A DNA stretch of 64,000 nt from Amphibalanus amphitrite (GCF_019059575.1 NW_024883056.1:62001-126000); one strand, 5' to 3'. Shown: positions 10,637 to 22,377, counted from the stretch's first letter. Notes: generated from the letters alone by a model not told the origin. Translations and numbers: made by a program.

Positions 10637-11976
10637 TTAACCCTCGCCCCGTTGGGAGGGGGGGGGGCAATTTGGCCCCCCTTTCCTGAATAGCAAGAAA
10701 ACGGCTGCCCGCAGCGCCGCCAAATTTTCAGTACCTTCCCGGGCATCAATTCGACACCTTCACACCAAATTTCAAGTCTTAGGTCACCTTAGGTCAGGAG
10801 TTATTGAGGTCAAACTGAGGTCATGTTCGATCAAAAATGAGCAAAAAACATGCAATCTTGAAACGCTCACCAAATCTACAGTTACCAAGCAATTGCAAAA
10901 TTCTTTATATGGTCTAGTAGAAAAAAAGCGGTACTACAAAACTGCTATCTCGGAATTTCAAAATTTTGGGTTTTTGACCCCCCAAAATTCAAAAAATTGA
11001 TTTTGTTAAAGAAAAACTAAAGAAAATCCAGAAAATTTTCCGAATTTCGAAAAAAAAAAACAGAACATATGTGATAGTCCCTGCGCTCTTCTATATACAT
11101 ACCAAATTTAAGATCGATATCTCGTTTTTGGCCAAGTTATAGCGAAAAAACTGTTCAAAAATGATAACGTCAAATTTTCAAACTCAATTTTTAGCGATTC
11201 TAGACCACGTAGGGCAAAACAAAGCCCACCATTGAACTCCCCGTGGCAAGCTGCATCGAACCAATACCTATTTTATGCAAAATATCAACTTTTAAATTTG
11301 ACCTAATTTGACCTGACCTTGACCTGACCTTGACCTGACCTTGACCAAAACGTGGCCTAGGCTGGCCCCAAAGGCTGCCTGACTCACATAATCGCGTTTG
11401 TCATGTAAAATGGACCATAAAACATGTATCACACGACACTTTCATATTGTGACCCCCCAGTGACCTGACCTCTGTAACATGACCTGGTATCAGTGACCTC
11501 AAATAGCAAAATAAGTGTTTGAAGAACATTTCCCCATCGATGATTTTCAATGAAATGCATTTTACTCGATTTTGCAACGCATTTCTTGAAATGCCTGTGA
11601 ACAGTGAAAATTTGAACTTTGACCTGACCTGTGACGTCATCGGTTTGACCTAGGTCAACAAAATTGGGTCACAAGGTAGTCCCCTGATAGGGCTATCCAA
11701 CACCGTTTGCCGCTTGTCGCTAGGTTGCGTGATCCTCGAGATCTTAGGAGGGGCAAATTGCCCCCCCCCCCCCAACAGTGAAACGAGTGCATTAAAACAC
11801 GAGTGCAATAATCAGGAGTGAAACGAGTGCATTAAAACACGAGTGCAATAATCACTCCACGAGTGCACTAAACCCATTAACACGCGCACCGACGGCGGGC
11901 GGTTAACCGCCCCCCCCCCCCCTGAGGTTTTTCGTGAATAGCGTTGCTCGGCAGAGCCCAACGGGGCGCGGGTTAA
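10637..11976. mobile_element. Element H2, TTAA family H, with internal insertion
   Basis: TTAA at 10637-10640 and 11973-11976. The simple left end is CCCTCGCCCCGTTGGG plus G-run; the right outer end is CCCGCGCCCCGTTGGG. The inner repeat expected at the compound end is displaced by a 165-bp insertion at about 11776-11940. The interior holds the CATAAAACATGTATCACACG module (11416-11435) and a run of tandem TGACCTTGACC at 11297-11345. It is an inverted copy of H1 (30185-31360). No coding frame. Confidence 0.8.
11776..11940. repeat. K/J fragment inserted in H2
   Basis: Two 40-bp direct repeats start AGTGAAACGAGTGCATTAAA and are followed by a TTAACACGCGCACCGACGG end and a C-run. The same pieces occur inverted at 14170-14360. 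H1 shows that this block interrupts H2. Confidence 0.55.
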
Positions 11977-12047
11977 CAGATTTGTACTACCTACTCTCGG
12001 TTCAATATATAATACTGCACTCGTGGGATGATAATTGCGCTTGTGTG

Positions 12048-13942
12048 TTAACCCGGCACCGCCTGGGCTATTTCCGTACCCACGACAGCCTGGGGGGGGG
12101 GGGGTCGGATCCGACCCCCCCCCTGTTATCTCGAGAACCAATGGTCGTATCGAGCCCCGCGAGGCGGCATTCGAAAGGTCTCTACGAGACCTTCCCAAAG
12201 CACTCTTAAGATTTTAAGATTGAGGTCAACTTTCGGGTCAAGGTCAGGTCAAAGGTCAAATTCAGGGGTTTTGCATGATTAGGCTTACGGACAGCGGAAT
12301 CGATAGCTGCTGCTCGAAACTCACCAAAAATGACTTCAAAGGCCTAGTGAAGGTACCATGTGCGTATAGGGGTCATACTAAGTACGGGTCAAGGTCAGGT
12401 CAGGTCACGAAAGGTCACGGTTTTCAATTTCTGCTACATGGGCGTGCGACACATGTTTTATGGCTTATTTTTCACGCCGAATCCGATGGTAATGGTTAAA
12501 TGTGACCCCAAGTCACTGTGCTGGTGATAAGTGTGCATTGAAAGCATAAAAAATCGTTTATACCATACATAACTAAACGAGGGCTAAGAAAAAGTCAATT
12601 TTTCAACTTTTTATTTTTGACATAAAAATGCACTTTTCTAGACGAGCTTTGTCCCAGGAATCTAGTGGTGCCATTTGTTTTCACATGCGATGTTCAGAAG
12701 TGTCTCTAATTCACGAAAATGCTTATGACGTCACCATGTCCTATGCATGTTGGAGCTATTTTTTACAATTTGGGGGTCAAAAATCAAGATAGAAAGTTGA
12801 AATTTGGGGCCTCTAATGTTCGAATAGAGCTCTACAACATATATTCCGGTTTTTGGAAATTTTCAAAATTTTGGATTTTATTAGCTGTTTTCCAAAAAAT
12901 ATAGTTTTTTGAATTTTTAGGGGTGAAAAACGCATTTTATGGAAAATCCGAGATAGCCATTTTAAAGAACTCGTTGAGCTGCATCTTTTCATGTCCTTAA
13001 TTTGCAATTTGCTTTAAACCCTGATTTTTGGCGATTTTTAAAACATTTACCACTTTTTTACGGAGCGAGCGAAGCGAGCGTAGTCTTTCCTTAGATTAAC
13101 GGAAATTTCTGAGTATGAGCGGCCGGCCGTGCGGACGCTTTTGCGAGGCTTATATCTCAGCAACCACTTGACCGATTTACACGCGGTAATTTTTGTAGGG
13201 TAGCTTCATTCCTTCTACCAAGTATTGGACTATTCCCGATGCATGTGGGTGACCCCTTATGCACGTGCCACGTGCAAAACGAAGAGGTGTCAGTTTTGTA
13301 ATTGTTGCAATATCTCGGTAACTACTTGGCCGATTGCGCTGAAAGTTGGCATGTAGGTAGGCACCCACTAGGCACTGCATATCCATGTGCCAGACTTGGG
13401 GTGCTGCTGCACATGCGCACGTGCAGGGGTCGTTTCCAGATCTCGAGAACGGCTGGACCGATGGCGCTCAAATTTGGTACGCGGTTAGGGACCAGTTATA
13501 GTAGGGTGCCGTGCACAAGTCAGTTGGGACTTATTTTGCACGTGCGCACGTGCAGGGTGCCGCTCCCAGATCTCGAGAACGGCTGGGCCGATTGTGCTCA
13601 AATTTGGCACATCGCTAGAAACCGGTCAGTAGGGTGCCGTGCACAAGTCAGTTGGAGGTACCCCCTCGAAATTTCGCACGTGCAAGACTCACCCCCTCGC
13701 TCGCTCCGTTAGTCGCCCCAAAAGGCGTTATACTGGTACTAAAAACGCCATGTAGTTACATCACTCAAATCGATATATCTAAAAAAAAAGTTGGAATTTT
13801 TTCATAAAAATTGCACAGGAGACGTCAAATTGATGGGGGAGAAGGTATGCCAAGTTTCAAGTAGATAGCGAAAGTGGTTCATGAGTTATTCAAGAAAAAC
13901 GGAGGGGGGGTCGGATCCGACCCCCAGGCGGTCGCGGGTTAA
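12048..13942. mobile_element. Element B2, TTAA family B, inverted, with C2 nested
   Basis: TTAA at 12048-12051 and 13939-13942. It is the reverse orientation of B1 and keeps both ends: compound on the left (CCCGGCACCGCCTGGG plus inner GCCTGGGGG) and simple on the right. It lacks the A insertion, giving the empty A1 site near 12960. It carries instead the 679-bp element C2. The CGTGCGACACATGTTTTATG module is at 12443-12462. No coding frame. Confidence 0.8.
13061..13739. mobile_element. Element C2, CACGTG-palindrome element, precise insertion in B2
   Basis: B1 continues through this point (CCACTTTTTGACTGAAAACG on the strand matching B2), so C2 can be delimited. It begins CGGAGCGAGCGAAGCGAGCG and ends AAAAGGCGTTATACTGGTAC. 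An inverted ACGGAGCGAGCGA / TCGCTCGCTCCGT pair lies at 13060 and about 13697. CACGTGCGCACGTGCA palindromes and AACGGCTGGGCCGATT units repeat inside. No protein. Confidence 0.65.
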
Positions 13943-14360
13943 TGCACGAAACAATCGTGCAATAATTGACCCACTCATGCACCAAACCCATTAATGTATC
14001 CAAATACATGTGTAAACACGCGCAGTGAAGTTGCCAAGAAGTGATTTGAGTTTGGTTTATTCGAAGTGACTGGTGACCTGACCTTGAAAGGTAGGAGGTT
14101 CGACCATGCACACAATGTGTAAAATTGATGAGGGAAAGAAGTCAAATTTCGCGGCGCTACGCGCCGCGGTTTTTACGCTATTCACGAAAGACCTCCGGGG
14201 GGGGCAGTTAACCGCCCCCCGTCGGTGCGCGGGTTAATGGGTTTAGTGCACTCATGGAGTGATTATTGCACTCGTGTTTTAATGCACTCGTTTCTCTCCT
14301 GATTATTGCACTCGTGTTTTAATGCACTCGTTTCACTCCACTCGTGCACTAAACCCATTC
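13943..14360. repeat. J/K fragments: GTGCA-rich repeats and a simple TTAA end
   Basis: Degenerate repeats of GCACTCGTTTCACTCC type flank a segment ending at TTAA 14234-14237 with CCCGCGCACCGACGGGG and a G/C hairpin, which is a simple TTAA-element end. A matching second end was not found. Confidence 0.5.
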
Positions 14361-15060
14361 ATGCATCCAAAGCCATGCGCTAATTGGGGCTCAGCGTTCG
14401 GACGGCTAGCATCAGTCATTTACCAACTAATTGATAGCTTTCATTAACTGTGGCCAGGTTTATAAATGTGGCTGTGTGTGCTACATCAGCAGCAGCCGCA
14501 CTGATGTCGGATAGCGTTACCGCCCATTATCAGATGGAGGTGAGTGCCAGGCACGGCGCTATATGCAGTAACACGACAGACCTATCGCCGACTCGTCTGC
14601 AGAGCACCGTAAATCACGGCATCCGACCGATAGGATCGTGAATAATCGCACGATGCATCTGGAATTGAAGGACATAGCGATATGATCGAATCTGATGACT
14701 TTGGGACGTACCAGGCACCGGACTCGTGGGAAACGGATGCCCACATCAACGGCAATACACATTTAAAATGCGGTCCACGGATTGTCACATTTATTATCGG
14801 GTTCTTGGGTGGTTTAATCAGTTATCTTGTGCCGATATTTACTGGTACCATGCGGAAGACAAAGGGTACGACCATTAGGCGTTCAGATTTTTACAAAGTT
14901 ACAACTTTGGTTCAGCTTTTACAGTTAACCCACACAGGTGCTCGGCGTCAACTGTGCCGGACCGGGGGTTTTCAAAAATAAAAATAAAAATCATAATATA
15001 GATAACGCCCCCGTCTTCTCGGCTCCTGGACCACGAATTGTCGCCTTAGAGCTCTTGTAA
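14361..15060. other. Unassigned stretch
   Basis: No repeat of this block was noticed elsewhere in the window. A 99-codon frame on the plus strand (14682-14981) has one hydrophobic segment (VTFIIGFLGGLISYLVPIF) but no recognisable family, splice context or signal. A TATA-like TTTATAAAT is at about 14460. I do not call a gene. Confidence 0.35.
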
Positions 15061-16846
15061 CAGCTGGGACATTCCACGATAGATCGTACCAGGCCCGTCA
15101 CCCTCATCTCTCATATTTTAATGAAAATCCATCCTAGGGGTAATCATAGGCCCCAAAGACGCCTGGCAAAATATCAGAGTTCTCAGATCAAAACTTTTTC
15201 AGTTATATTGCATTACATTTTTTTAACTTCGGTTTGTAACGGTGAGTTTGATGGCCTATAACTCAAGAACGGGTTAAGCTACCAACAAACAGTAAACAAC
15301 ACTAAGCTTGCGATGAATCAAAAATTAATATTACTATTTAAAAATTCCAAAGAAAAATTTTCATTGTTGAGCAAAACCCTTAATCTTTTTTCATTTGCCT
15401 CTAATGACCTTTGGGACCAAAATTTTTTTTCAATTTTTTATTGTTTCAAAATGAACTTCATGTCATTGCAAATTGACATGCAAAAAATTAGAAAAGTGTT
15501 CTTTCTATAAAATCCTCATTTTCCCGCAAACAAAGTGGGTTTCGGAGGGGTTGATACGACCCCAGCACGCCGTTTCGCTTCTAATAGAGCTAGAGCCTCG
15601 CGGAAAAAAACGAGCGTGTGTGCCGCAACAAGTCGCAGCGATTGGTACCCGATTTTAAGGTCTCAGGTTAACCGGTAGCGTCTGAGGGCAGGTCAAGTGA
15701 CTGAAGTTACGGGTTCGGTTTTTAGTAAATAACTTCGCAAAAAATGGCCGCAGAGCCGCGATTTTGGCATCATTGTGTTCGCTTAGCTCAGGTGCATCGA
15801 ATGGTATACTTTTTGCTAGGGTGAGGTCAACTTAAGCAGTTGACCTCGGATCAAGGTCAGGTCAGAGCCTCTCAGGTCACGAAGCTGGGCAAAGGGTATC
15901 ATATGACAATATGACATATCATTCGATTCGGAAGGTCTTCCCGAGTCCGTTGGTGGCTTTCCCGACTCTCTAGCTCCATTTGATCGGGAGTTATTGACGA
16001 AAAACTCGTACGACTTCTCCATTGACTTATGACAGTGATGTCACGTGACCGACCTGACCTCCCTTAAAAATTCCCAGATATACAAATTGTGAGACCTCTG
16101 GAGGACACCATGTACCTATGAGTCCTGTAACTTTCATCTCGGACAGCTATGGTCGTTGGCGTCCAAAACAATGTCAGAACCAAACAGCCTTTTTCACCCT
16201 CGTGCTTATAGGAAAGAGGGTTGGTCCGTTGGATGAACCCTCTTTTCACTTTTTATCAGATAACTCAGACTTCAATTGAAATTTCAGTAACCCGTGATGT
16301 CACTAGGCAGCTTTACCACGCCATTTGTAAGCTCCCCGGCCGAAATCACTATTCGAAACCGTTATCGTGACGTAAAATAAATACATTTATAGAAAGAACA
16401 CCTTCCTAATTTTTGGCATATTTGTTAACAATGAGCTAAATATTTTTCTAAAGAAATAAAAATTCAAAAAAATTTGGTCCATAAGTCCAAAAAAATACAA
16501 ATGAAAGAAAACTCGATATGTCATATATAAAAAATAGCGTATTTTTTGAAAGTTCAAAAATACCTATTAATCTCTGTTTCATTGCAAGTTCAATGTTATA
16601 TAATATTTGGCATTTGAATAATCCGTCTTAGAGCTACAGCCCGCCAAACTTAGCGCTGCAAAGCAAGATCCAAAAAATGTTATACACCATAACTCAAAAA
16701 ATACTTATCTGATAAGCCTGAAATTGTTACAGGTGAATTCAGAGCCCCTGATTACCCCTGAGACCAATTCTCGTCAAATTCCGAGAGATGCAGAGGGTGT
16801 CAAATTGGAAAAAAGTGGTACGATCTATCGTGGAATGCCCCAGCTG
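15061..16846. mobile_element. Element R with about 28-bp inverted ends
   Basis: The left end, CAGCTGGGACATTCCACGAT continuing into AGATCGTACC, reappears inverted at 16816-16846 with one mismatch. The AT-rich interior has no transposase and contains a diverged family F copy. No target duplication could be set, so the superfamily is unassigned. Confidence 0.6.
15540..16250. mobile_element. Diverged family F copy inside R
   Basis: It follows F1 in order: GCCGTTTCGCTTCTAATAGA, GATTGGTACCCGATTTTAAG, the TCGAATGGTATACTTTTTGC half, the ATATCATTCGATTCGG half and a TATACAAATTGTGAGAC segment. TTAA ends are decayed. No coding sequence. Confidence 0.6.
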
Positions 16847-16892
16847 GATGCATCCTGCTCTTTTCTACCATAATAGGACCATTGATTTCTCA

Positions 16893-17412
16893 TAAACCCG
16901 CGCCCTGGCGGAGTTTGCTCCCCTCCCCCCTCCAGACTTTTAAATAAATCTCCAGAGCCGCTGCGCCGATCGTCACCAAACTTTGAGTACCCTCCCGGGC
17001 ATCAATTTTACACATTGTGACCGAAAATTTCCAAAGGCTATGATAGGGTGGCCCATAGACCTCTGTACACAGAGGTCTATGGGTGGCCGCAAATGACGTC
17101 AGAGTGACGTCATGTTCTGCCGTTTTCGACTCCAAAAAAGGGTTTCGCGGGAAGAGTGTCAGGCCTACAGCTTCAAAGATACAGAAAAACGTTTAAGACA
17201 TAAAATGTGTAGAATTACCAGGGCTACCAATCTGCCATTTCGAAATTTTAATTTTTGAATTTTGACCCCAAATTGTTTTGCATATTGCACGATTTGTGCC
17301 TTGCGGGAATGATAATTTAACAGAAAATCGTCCATTACACAAATAATGGGACCGACACCAAATTTTCGCTGTACAATCGCTTGCACATCCCATAATATAT
17401 GACCAAATCCAT
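16893..17412. mobile_element. Family E copy, truncated
   Basis: The left end (ACCCGCGCCCTGGCGG, TTAA decayed to TAAA) and about 500 bp of family E interior are recognisable, including the double TGACGTCA block at about 17094-17112. It lacks the right end; the next repeat begins at about 17413. A 32-bp palindrome interrupts it. Confidence 0.6.
17052..17083. repeat. 32-bp perfect palindrome inserted in family E copy
   Basis: CCCATAGACCTCTGT, two bases, then the exact reverse complement. E1 lacks it at the aligned point (GATAGGTTGACCGGAAATG). GGTGG stands on both sides, possibly a target duplication. A half-site CATACAGAGGTCTATG occurs at about 29628. Confidence 0.7.
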
Positions 17413-18718
17413 GTATGTAGGGGAGAGTGGGGCAAAGCGGCCACCCTAACGCTTCTCACGATGCCAACGCTTGATTTTTAAACTTGGGAAGATTCTTTCT
17501 ATACCAATGTGATCCCTATTAACCCTATTCCTGGCGGGCTCCGCCGGGACAAGAAACTGGCGGGGGGGGGGGGGCCGATTCGGCCCCCCCTGAGATCTCG
17601 AGAACGAAGCAAGATAGCGACAAGCGGTAAACGACATCGGATACGCACGGCCAAGATCTACAATTTTTACTAAGGTCATTTTCAGGTCAGGTCAAAGATG
17701 ACGTCACAGGGGTCGAAAAAGTCAAAATGGCGGCACTAGATATGGAGAGAGTTTTTCTCGAATAACTTTCGAATTAGTCAAGATAGGAACAAACTAAGGG
17801 CATCATCGTGATCCTCTCGTCAATCCACATCGAATGATATATATGTTGACCTCGAAAGGTCAAGGTCAAAGGTTGACCTCAGGTCACGTGACCTCGAGGT
17901 CATCATGTATATCATTCGATGCGTCTTGACGAGCTGAACACAATGAGACCATCCACGCGTCTGTATCTTGTTCCTGTACGGAGTTATTGGCCAAAAACCT
18001 TTGGTGACCTTTGATGACGTCACATGACCTCACAGCTGCCCAACAGCAAAACAGACCTCAAGGTAGTGAAGGTTGATCGTATATGAAGTCATGTATGGTA
18101 TATGGGGCCATTCCGACCCGTTTTAGTGGTAAAAACAGGGAGTTGATTTTTCCCCCCATTGACTTATAATGGGGAGGTCGCGAAATTGACCTGACCTTAG
18201 GTCACCGATATCAAAATTCCGAGATATACAAATTGCACATACTGGTACCCTAACTAAACCCTGAAGAGAAGAAATTGATCGGTCAAAAACTCTAGCTCTG
18301 GCGTGATTGCAAACTTTTCTGAGGTAGGGTCACCAAACCGCCTCTGGTGACCTGACCTGAGGTCAGATCAACTCAAAATTTTCAGACATGTTGCGTAGAA
18401 GCCTTTTAGGAAAAGTCAGAAAATTTGAGCTTCCTAGCTCAACGCGTTTGGGAGATATAACCAAAAAACCTCAGGGGGGGGCTCCTGAGGCCCCCCCCCC
18501 GCCAGGAATAGGGTTAAGTTGCCTTTTATTTCAACTTCGTTTTATTTCCAAAGGCGTTCACATATAGGAGATATTGACAAAACTTTAAACCTATGCGTAT
18601 TGGCCACTTTGCCCCATACCCTGGGGCAAAGCGGCCACCGGCGTCTTCTCAAGTCTCGATATGAGAAACAAAATAATTGCCTCATGTACGACTATAAGGG
18701 TATTTGATGGTGACAAGG
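17413..18718. repeat. GGGGCAAAG repeat M1, interrupted by L1
   Basis: It starts GTAGGGGAGAGTGGGGCAAA and continues after L1 with TTTCCAAAGGCGTTCACATA and CACTTTGCCCCATACCC. A collinear, uninterrupted copy lies at 55270-55600. No gene is seen. Confidence 0.6.
17519..18517. mobile_element. Element L1, TTAA family L, complete
   Basis: The 991-bp body (17523-18513) lies between TTAA copies. TIRs of 16 bp, CCCTATTCCTGGCGGG, are perfect. The left end is compound, with CTGGCGGGG again 26 bp inside; the right end is simple. Inside are the palindrome GGCCGATTCGGCC in G/C runs, the CGAATGATAT / ATATCATTCG pair (17831-17918), TGACGTCA and AGGTCA sites. The empty site is at 55377-55390 in M2. No coding frame. 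Confidence 0.87.
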
Positions 18719-18719
18719 T

Positions 18720-19103
18720 TTAACCCTATTACTGGTGGGCTCTCTGGACTACGTTAACTGGTGGAGGGGGCCGATTCGGCCCCCCTTGATATCTTGCAAA
18801 CAAAATGTCCGATCTTAATGGGACGAACGCCATTCGATTGCTCTCATCGTGAGCTTTCAGATTGATTCTTTGAAATGATTCTTGAAATGCCTGTGAACGG
18901 TGAAAATCCGACCTTTGACCTGACCTGTGACGTCATCGGTTTGACCTAGGCCAATGAAAGTTGGTCACAAGGTAGTTCCCGGGTGGGGCTATCGAACGCC
19001 GTTTGAATCGGCCGGTAAATTTCCGAGATCTTAGGGGGGCCGAAACGACCCCCCCCCCTACGGGTGGCAGGGTCCGCCGATAGCCCTACGGGGCGCGGGT
19101 TAA
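18720..19103. mobile_element. Chimeric TTAA element S with two different compound ends
   Basis: The left end is family L-like (CCCTATTACTGGTGGG, inner ACTGGTGG at +26). The right end is family H-like (CCCGCGCCCCGTAGGG, inner CCCGTAGGG at +28). Both ends are compound, unlike every other element here. At 376 bp between TTAA sites it is the shortest. The interior matches family H (ACCTGTGACGTCATCGG). Confidence 0.65.
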
Positions 19104-19301
19104 GTGTAAACGTGCGATAAAGTGATTATGTGCAGGCATGTGTCAGTAGCCCACGTCTTCATTCTGGCTTTTCTTCGAAATTTGCCGTGAATGGGCAAAA
19201 AGCCAATATGTAATGCAGACCTCGTTCAAATACGAGGGTCAAGCCCATGGTCAAGCAGTAAACAGCAGCTCGGCGTGGTGGCTGAAGCGCGAGGCGCACT
19301 G

Positions 19302-19427
19302 GGCCCAAGTCGGCTGCGATTGCGCTGTGTGGTGCCGGCCAGGGGACGGTAACAGCGCTGCGATTGCGCTGTGTGGTGCCGGCCAGGGGACGGTAACAGG
19401 CTGCGATTGCCCTGTGTGGTGCCGGCC
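19302..19427 (+). repeat. 44-bp minisatellite, left block
   Basis: About three partial copies of a unit with ACAGCGCTGCGATTGC, CTGTGTGGTGCCGGCC and AGGGGACGGTA. The same unit resumes at 22044-22377 beyond the LINE. Confidence 0.85.
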
Positions 19428-21932
19428 TCTATTTCTCGTCCCAATCTGGTCTGAAGCTCAACTGGAATAAAACGTCATGTCTGTTGCTCAGTCCAGTAGC
19501 TCCACCACAATTTCCAAAAATAGTATAGCACACCAAATAAAGTTTGTAGATGAAATTAAAATATTAGGGATACGATTCACTCGGGACGTTACCAACATAA
19601 CCGATCAAAATCTCGCATTGAAAATAGCATCACTAGAAACCGAAATTAAACAATGGAAAAGACGCTACCTTACCCCAATAGGCAAGATTACGGTAATAAA
19701 ATCATTGCTGCTTGCAAAACTTGTACATATATTAATGGCTTTACCGAACCCGTCAAAATTATTTATCAAAAAAAAAAATAGAAAGCATGTTTTATGACTT
19801 TCTATGGAATGGTAAGCCAGATCGTGTTAAAAGAATTAAATTAATCCAGGGTTACAATTCAGATGGACTCCAGATGGTTGACGTTAACACATTCATACAT
19901 ACCTTGAAGATAGCATGGATTAAACGACTCACAAACGAATCTGCTTTTACAGCGATTTCAAGAAACGAACATATCGATCCTTACAAACTTCTAATGTATG
20001 GCACGGCAAAGCTAACAAATGTAAAAACTCGCATATACGAGTATAATGCATTCTGGCGTGATGTTATTGACGCATTAATTCAATTCAATAAAGCACTTGA
20101 CATGGAACCAAACAAGATACTTACAGAGCCAATTTGGTTTTCAGATTACACGAAATTCAGAACTTCCACAGTTTCGTCGTGGGAAAAACAAGGGCTTAGC
20201 TTTATCGGTGATCTTTTTAACTCAGATACAGGGAATCTTCTGACAAGGGAAGAAATAAAAACAAAATACCGTATCTCAATGTCATTCCTATGCTATGAAT
20301 CCTTAATTCGAAGTCTTCCCCACGAAGTAAGAACAGCAAACAATGTATTACTCCAAAGACCAAACATACCGTACAGGACACAAATAGTACTGAGTAAACC
20401 AAAAGTCAATAAGTTCATATACACATTATTAATAAAGGCCTTAGGGGATAAATATAAAGGTCGTTCTCCACGGTACATGTTTTGCGCGTTTTTAATGACG
20501 TTATAACGCTTTTTTGATGTTTTGCGAGTTTTTCATGATCCGGCGTTGATCTGTACCATTAAATTACACGGTGCCATCTCCACGGCGGAAGATATGTCAA
20601 AAATCGAAAAACGCGTGGCTTCATAAAATCAAAAAACTGCAAAACTCGTAAAACGCGTCAGGTTGTGTCATGCAAAACTCGTAAAACCTTTAAAAAACGC
20701 AAAACTCTCATTTGTAAAAACGCGCGATTTTATCCAAACATTTGGATCGAATGAAAGTTTTCCGGTTTTTGACAAGGCTGAAAAGGTACCTAATCCTTCT
20801 GCTATTAATACCATTTTACGGTGAAATGGATGCAATGGAAAGTGTGGAAAGCGATGAAACGCAATTTGATTACGCCAATGATCATGGCAAGTACTCAGAC
20901 AACCATACCAATAACTTCTGTTGCTATTCCAACGATGTGGATGTCAAATAATTACATAGTGAGTCTATGGATAACAGATATAACGATATCAGATCATTTC
21001 AGATAATTGATAATTAACTGATGTCATAGCGGTGATAACAATAGGGTAACGTGATGATACTCCTATATAACTATCTTTACAGCGAAAATCGAGGGGTTAA
21101 TAGAAGCCGTGCGCCAGATACCTGCCCTGTGGGACAAGAGGGCCACGGCATACAGCGCACGAAGGGCGGAGAAAGATGTTCTTTCTCTGAAATTGAAATT
21201 GTTCTGAAATTGTAATTGTTCTGAAAGACTGACAAACTAAAGCCGTAAAAAGCGAAAAACTCGCAAAACTCGCAAAAGCGTCTGTTAAAAAGCGAAAAAA
21301 GCGCAAAACTCTCGTTTGCTAAAACGCGTAAAAACCGAAAATGTTTACACGTGGAGACAGTACTTAAAGCATCGAGTGACAAATTAAAGCAAAAATGGAT
21401 CCACGACATTGGATGCTTCCAAGTAGGAAGTATGTGGCAAATAAAAACAGCTACAAAATCTGTGTATCATATCACATCATATCTTACATCATATCTTCAT
21501 TATCGAATAATCAACAGAATAATTAGCACGAATACTTTCTTACATAAAATAAAAATATCGAACACGGAATCCTGCACTTTTTGCAAGCAAGAACCAGAAA
21601 CAATAATACATTTGTTTTGGTACTGCTCAGTAACCCAAACATTCATGCAAAACACAGCAAGTTTTCTTAACACGAAATATAACTTAACCTTTCCAAATGA
21701 AGTTCAGTCATGGTTCTTTCTTCAAAATAAGGACTCATTACAAGTACTTATAATAACAATCACCAAAGCAGTAATATTTAAAGCACGTAATAACAGTGAG
21801 AAGCCGAGTGTAGAACATTTGGTAATAGCAATTAAAAACGAAATTCAGAAAGAGTACCTTGCAAGTCGCACTAATAATCAGATTGACAGGTTTGAGCAAA
21901 AATGGAAATCATTGAGGCACATTCTCCGTTAA
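19428..21932 (+). pseudogene. Non-LTR retrotransposon (LINE), 3' part of reverse transcriptase, broken
   Basis: The sequence begins directly after the minisatellite with SSQSGLKLNWNKTSCL, a late reverse transcriptase motif. It continues after a frame change at 19477-19797 (KILGIRFTRDV, then PIGKITVIKSLLLAKLVHIL), and after another shift at the A-run near 19770 in a frame to 20469 (FLWNGKPDRVKRIKL). The last part, 21352-21932, ends with a C-x2-C...H-x4-C knuckle (CTFCKQEPETIIHLFWYC). This thumb plus C-terminal knuckle resembles L1/Tx1-type LINEs. The 5' portion is missing, there are two frameshifts, and an 875-bp insertion splits it. It is non-functional. Confidence 0.75.
20473..21347. mobile_element. 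875-bp insertion in the LINE, AAACGC/GTTTTGCG-rich ends
   Basis: CACG stands on both sides (20469-20472, 21348-21351), and removing the insert rejoins the LINE frame. Both ends carry repeated GCAAAACTCG / AAAACGCG motifs, inverted at the left (GTTTTGCGCG). Terminal inversion is weak. No transposase was found; the short frames inside match no family. Confidence 0.55.
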
Positions 21933-22043
21933 AAGCGAATCTCTTTGTATTATGTGCTATAGCAGATGTACTCATGATAGCGAGAGCACACATACACAAG
22001 CACACAACTCCACCTACACAGTTACACGCATACCAACATAAAC

Positions 22044-22377
22044 AGGGGACGGTAACAGCGCTGCGCAGTGCGCTGTGTGGTGCCGGCCAGGGGACGGTAA
22101 CAGCGCTGCGATTGCCCTGTGTGGTGCCGGCCAGGGGACGGTAACAGCGCTGCGATTGCGCTGTGTGGTGCCGGCCATAGGACGGTAACAGCGCTGCGAT
22201 TGCCCTGTGTGGTGCCGGCCAGGGAACGGTAACAGCGCTGCGATTTCCCTGTGTGGTGCCGGCCATGGGACGGTAACAGCGCTGCGCAGTGGCCTGTGTG
22301 GTGCCGGCCAGGGGACGGTAACAGCGCTGCGATTGCCCTGTGTGGTGCCGGCCAGGGTACGGTAACAGCGCTGCGCA
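22044..22377 (+). repeat. 44-bp minisatellite, right block
   Basis: Seven to eight copies, period 44 by measurement between 22144 and 22188, with few substitutions (GATTGC/GCAGTG variants). There are no unique spacers, so it is not a CRISPR array. The 230-codon minus frame over it is a repeat artefact. Confidence 0.88.

Noticed and set aside
14682-14981. 99-codon frame with one hydrophobic segment
   Set aside because: No family, no signal peptide at the start, no splice or promoter support.
20742-20951. 69-codon frame inside the LINE insertion as a transposase piece
   Set aside because: No DDE, zinc finger or other motif.
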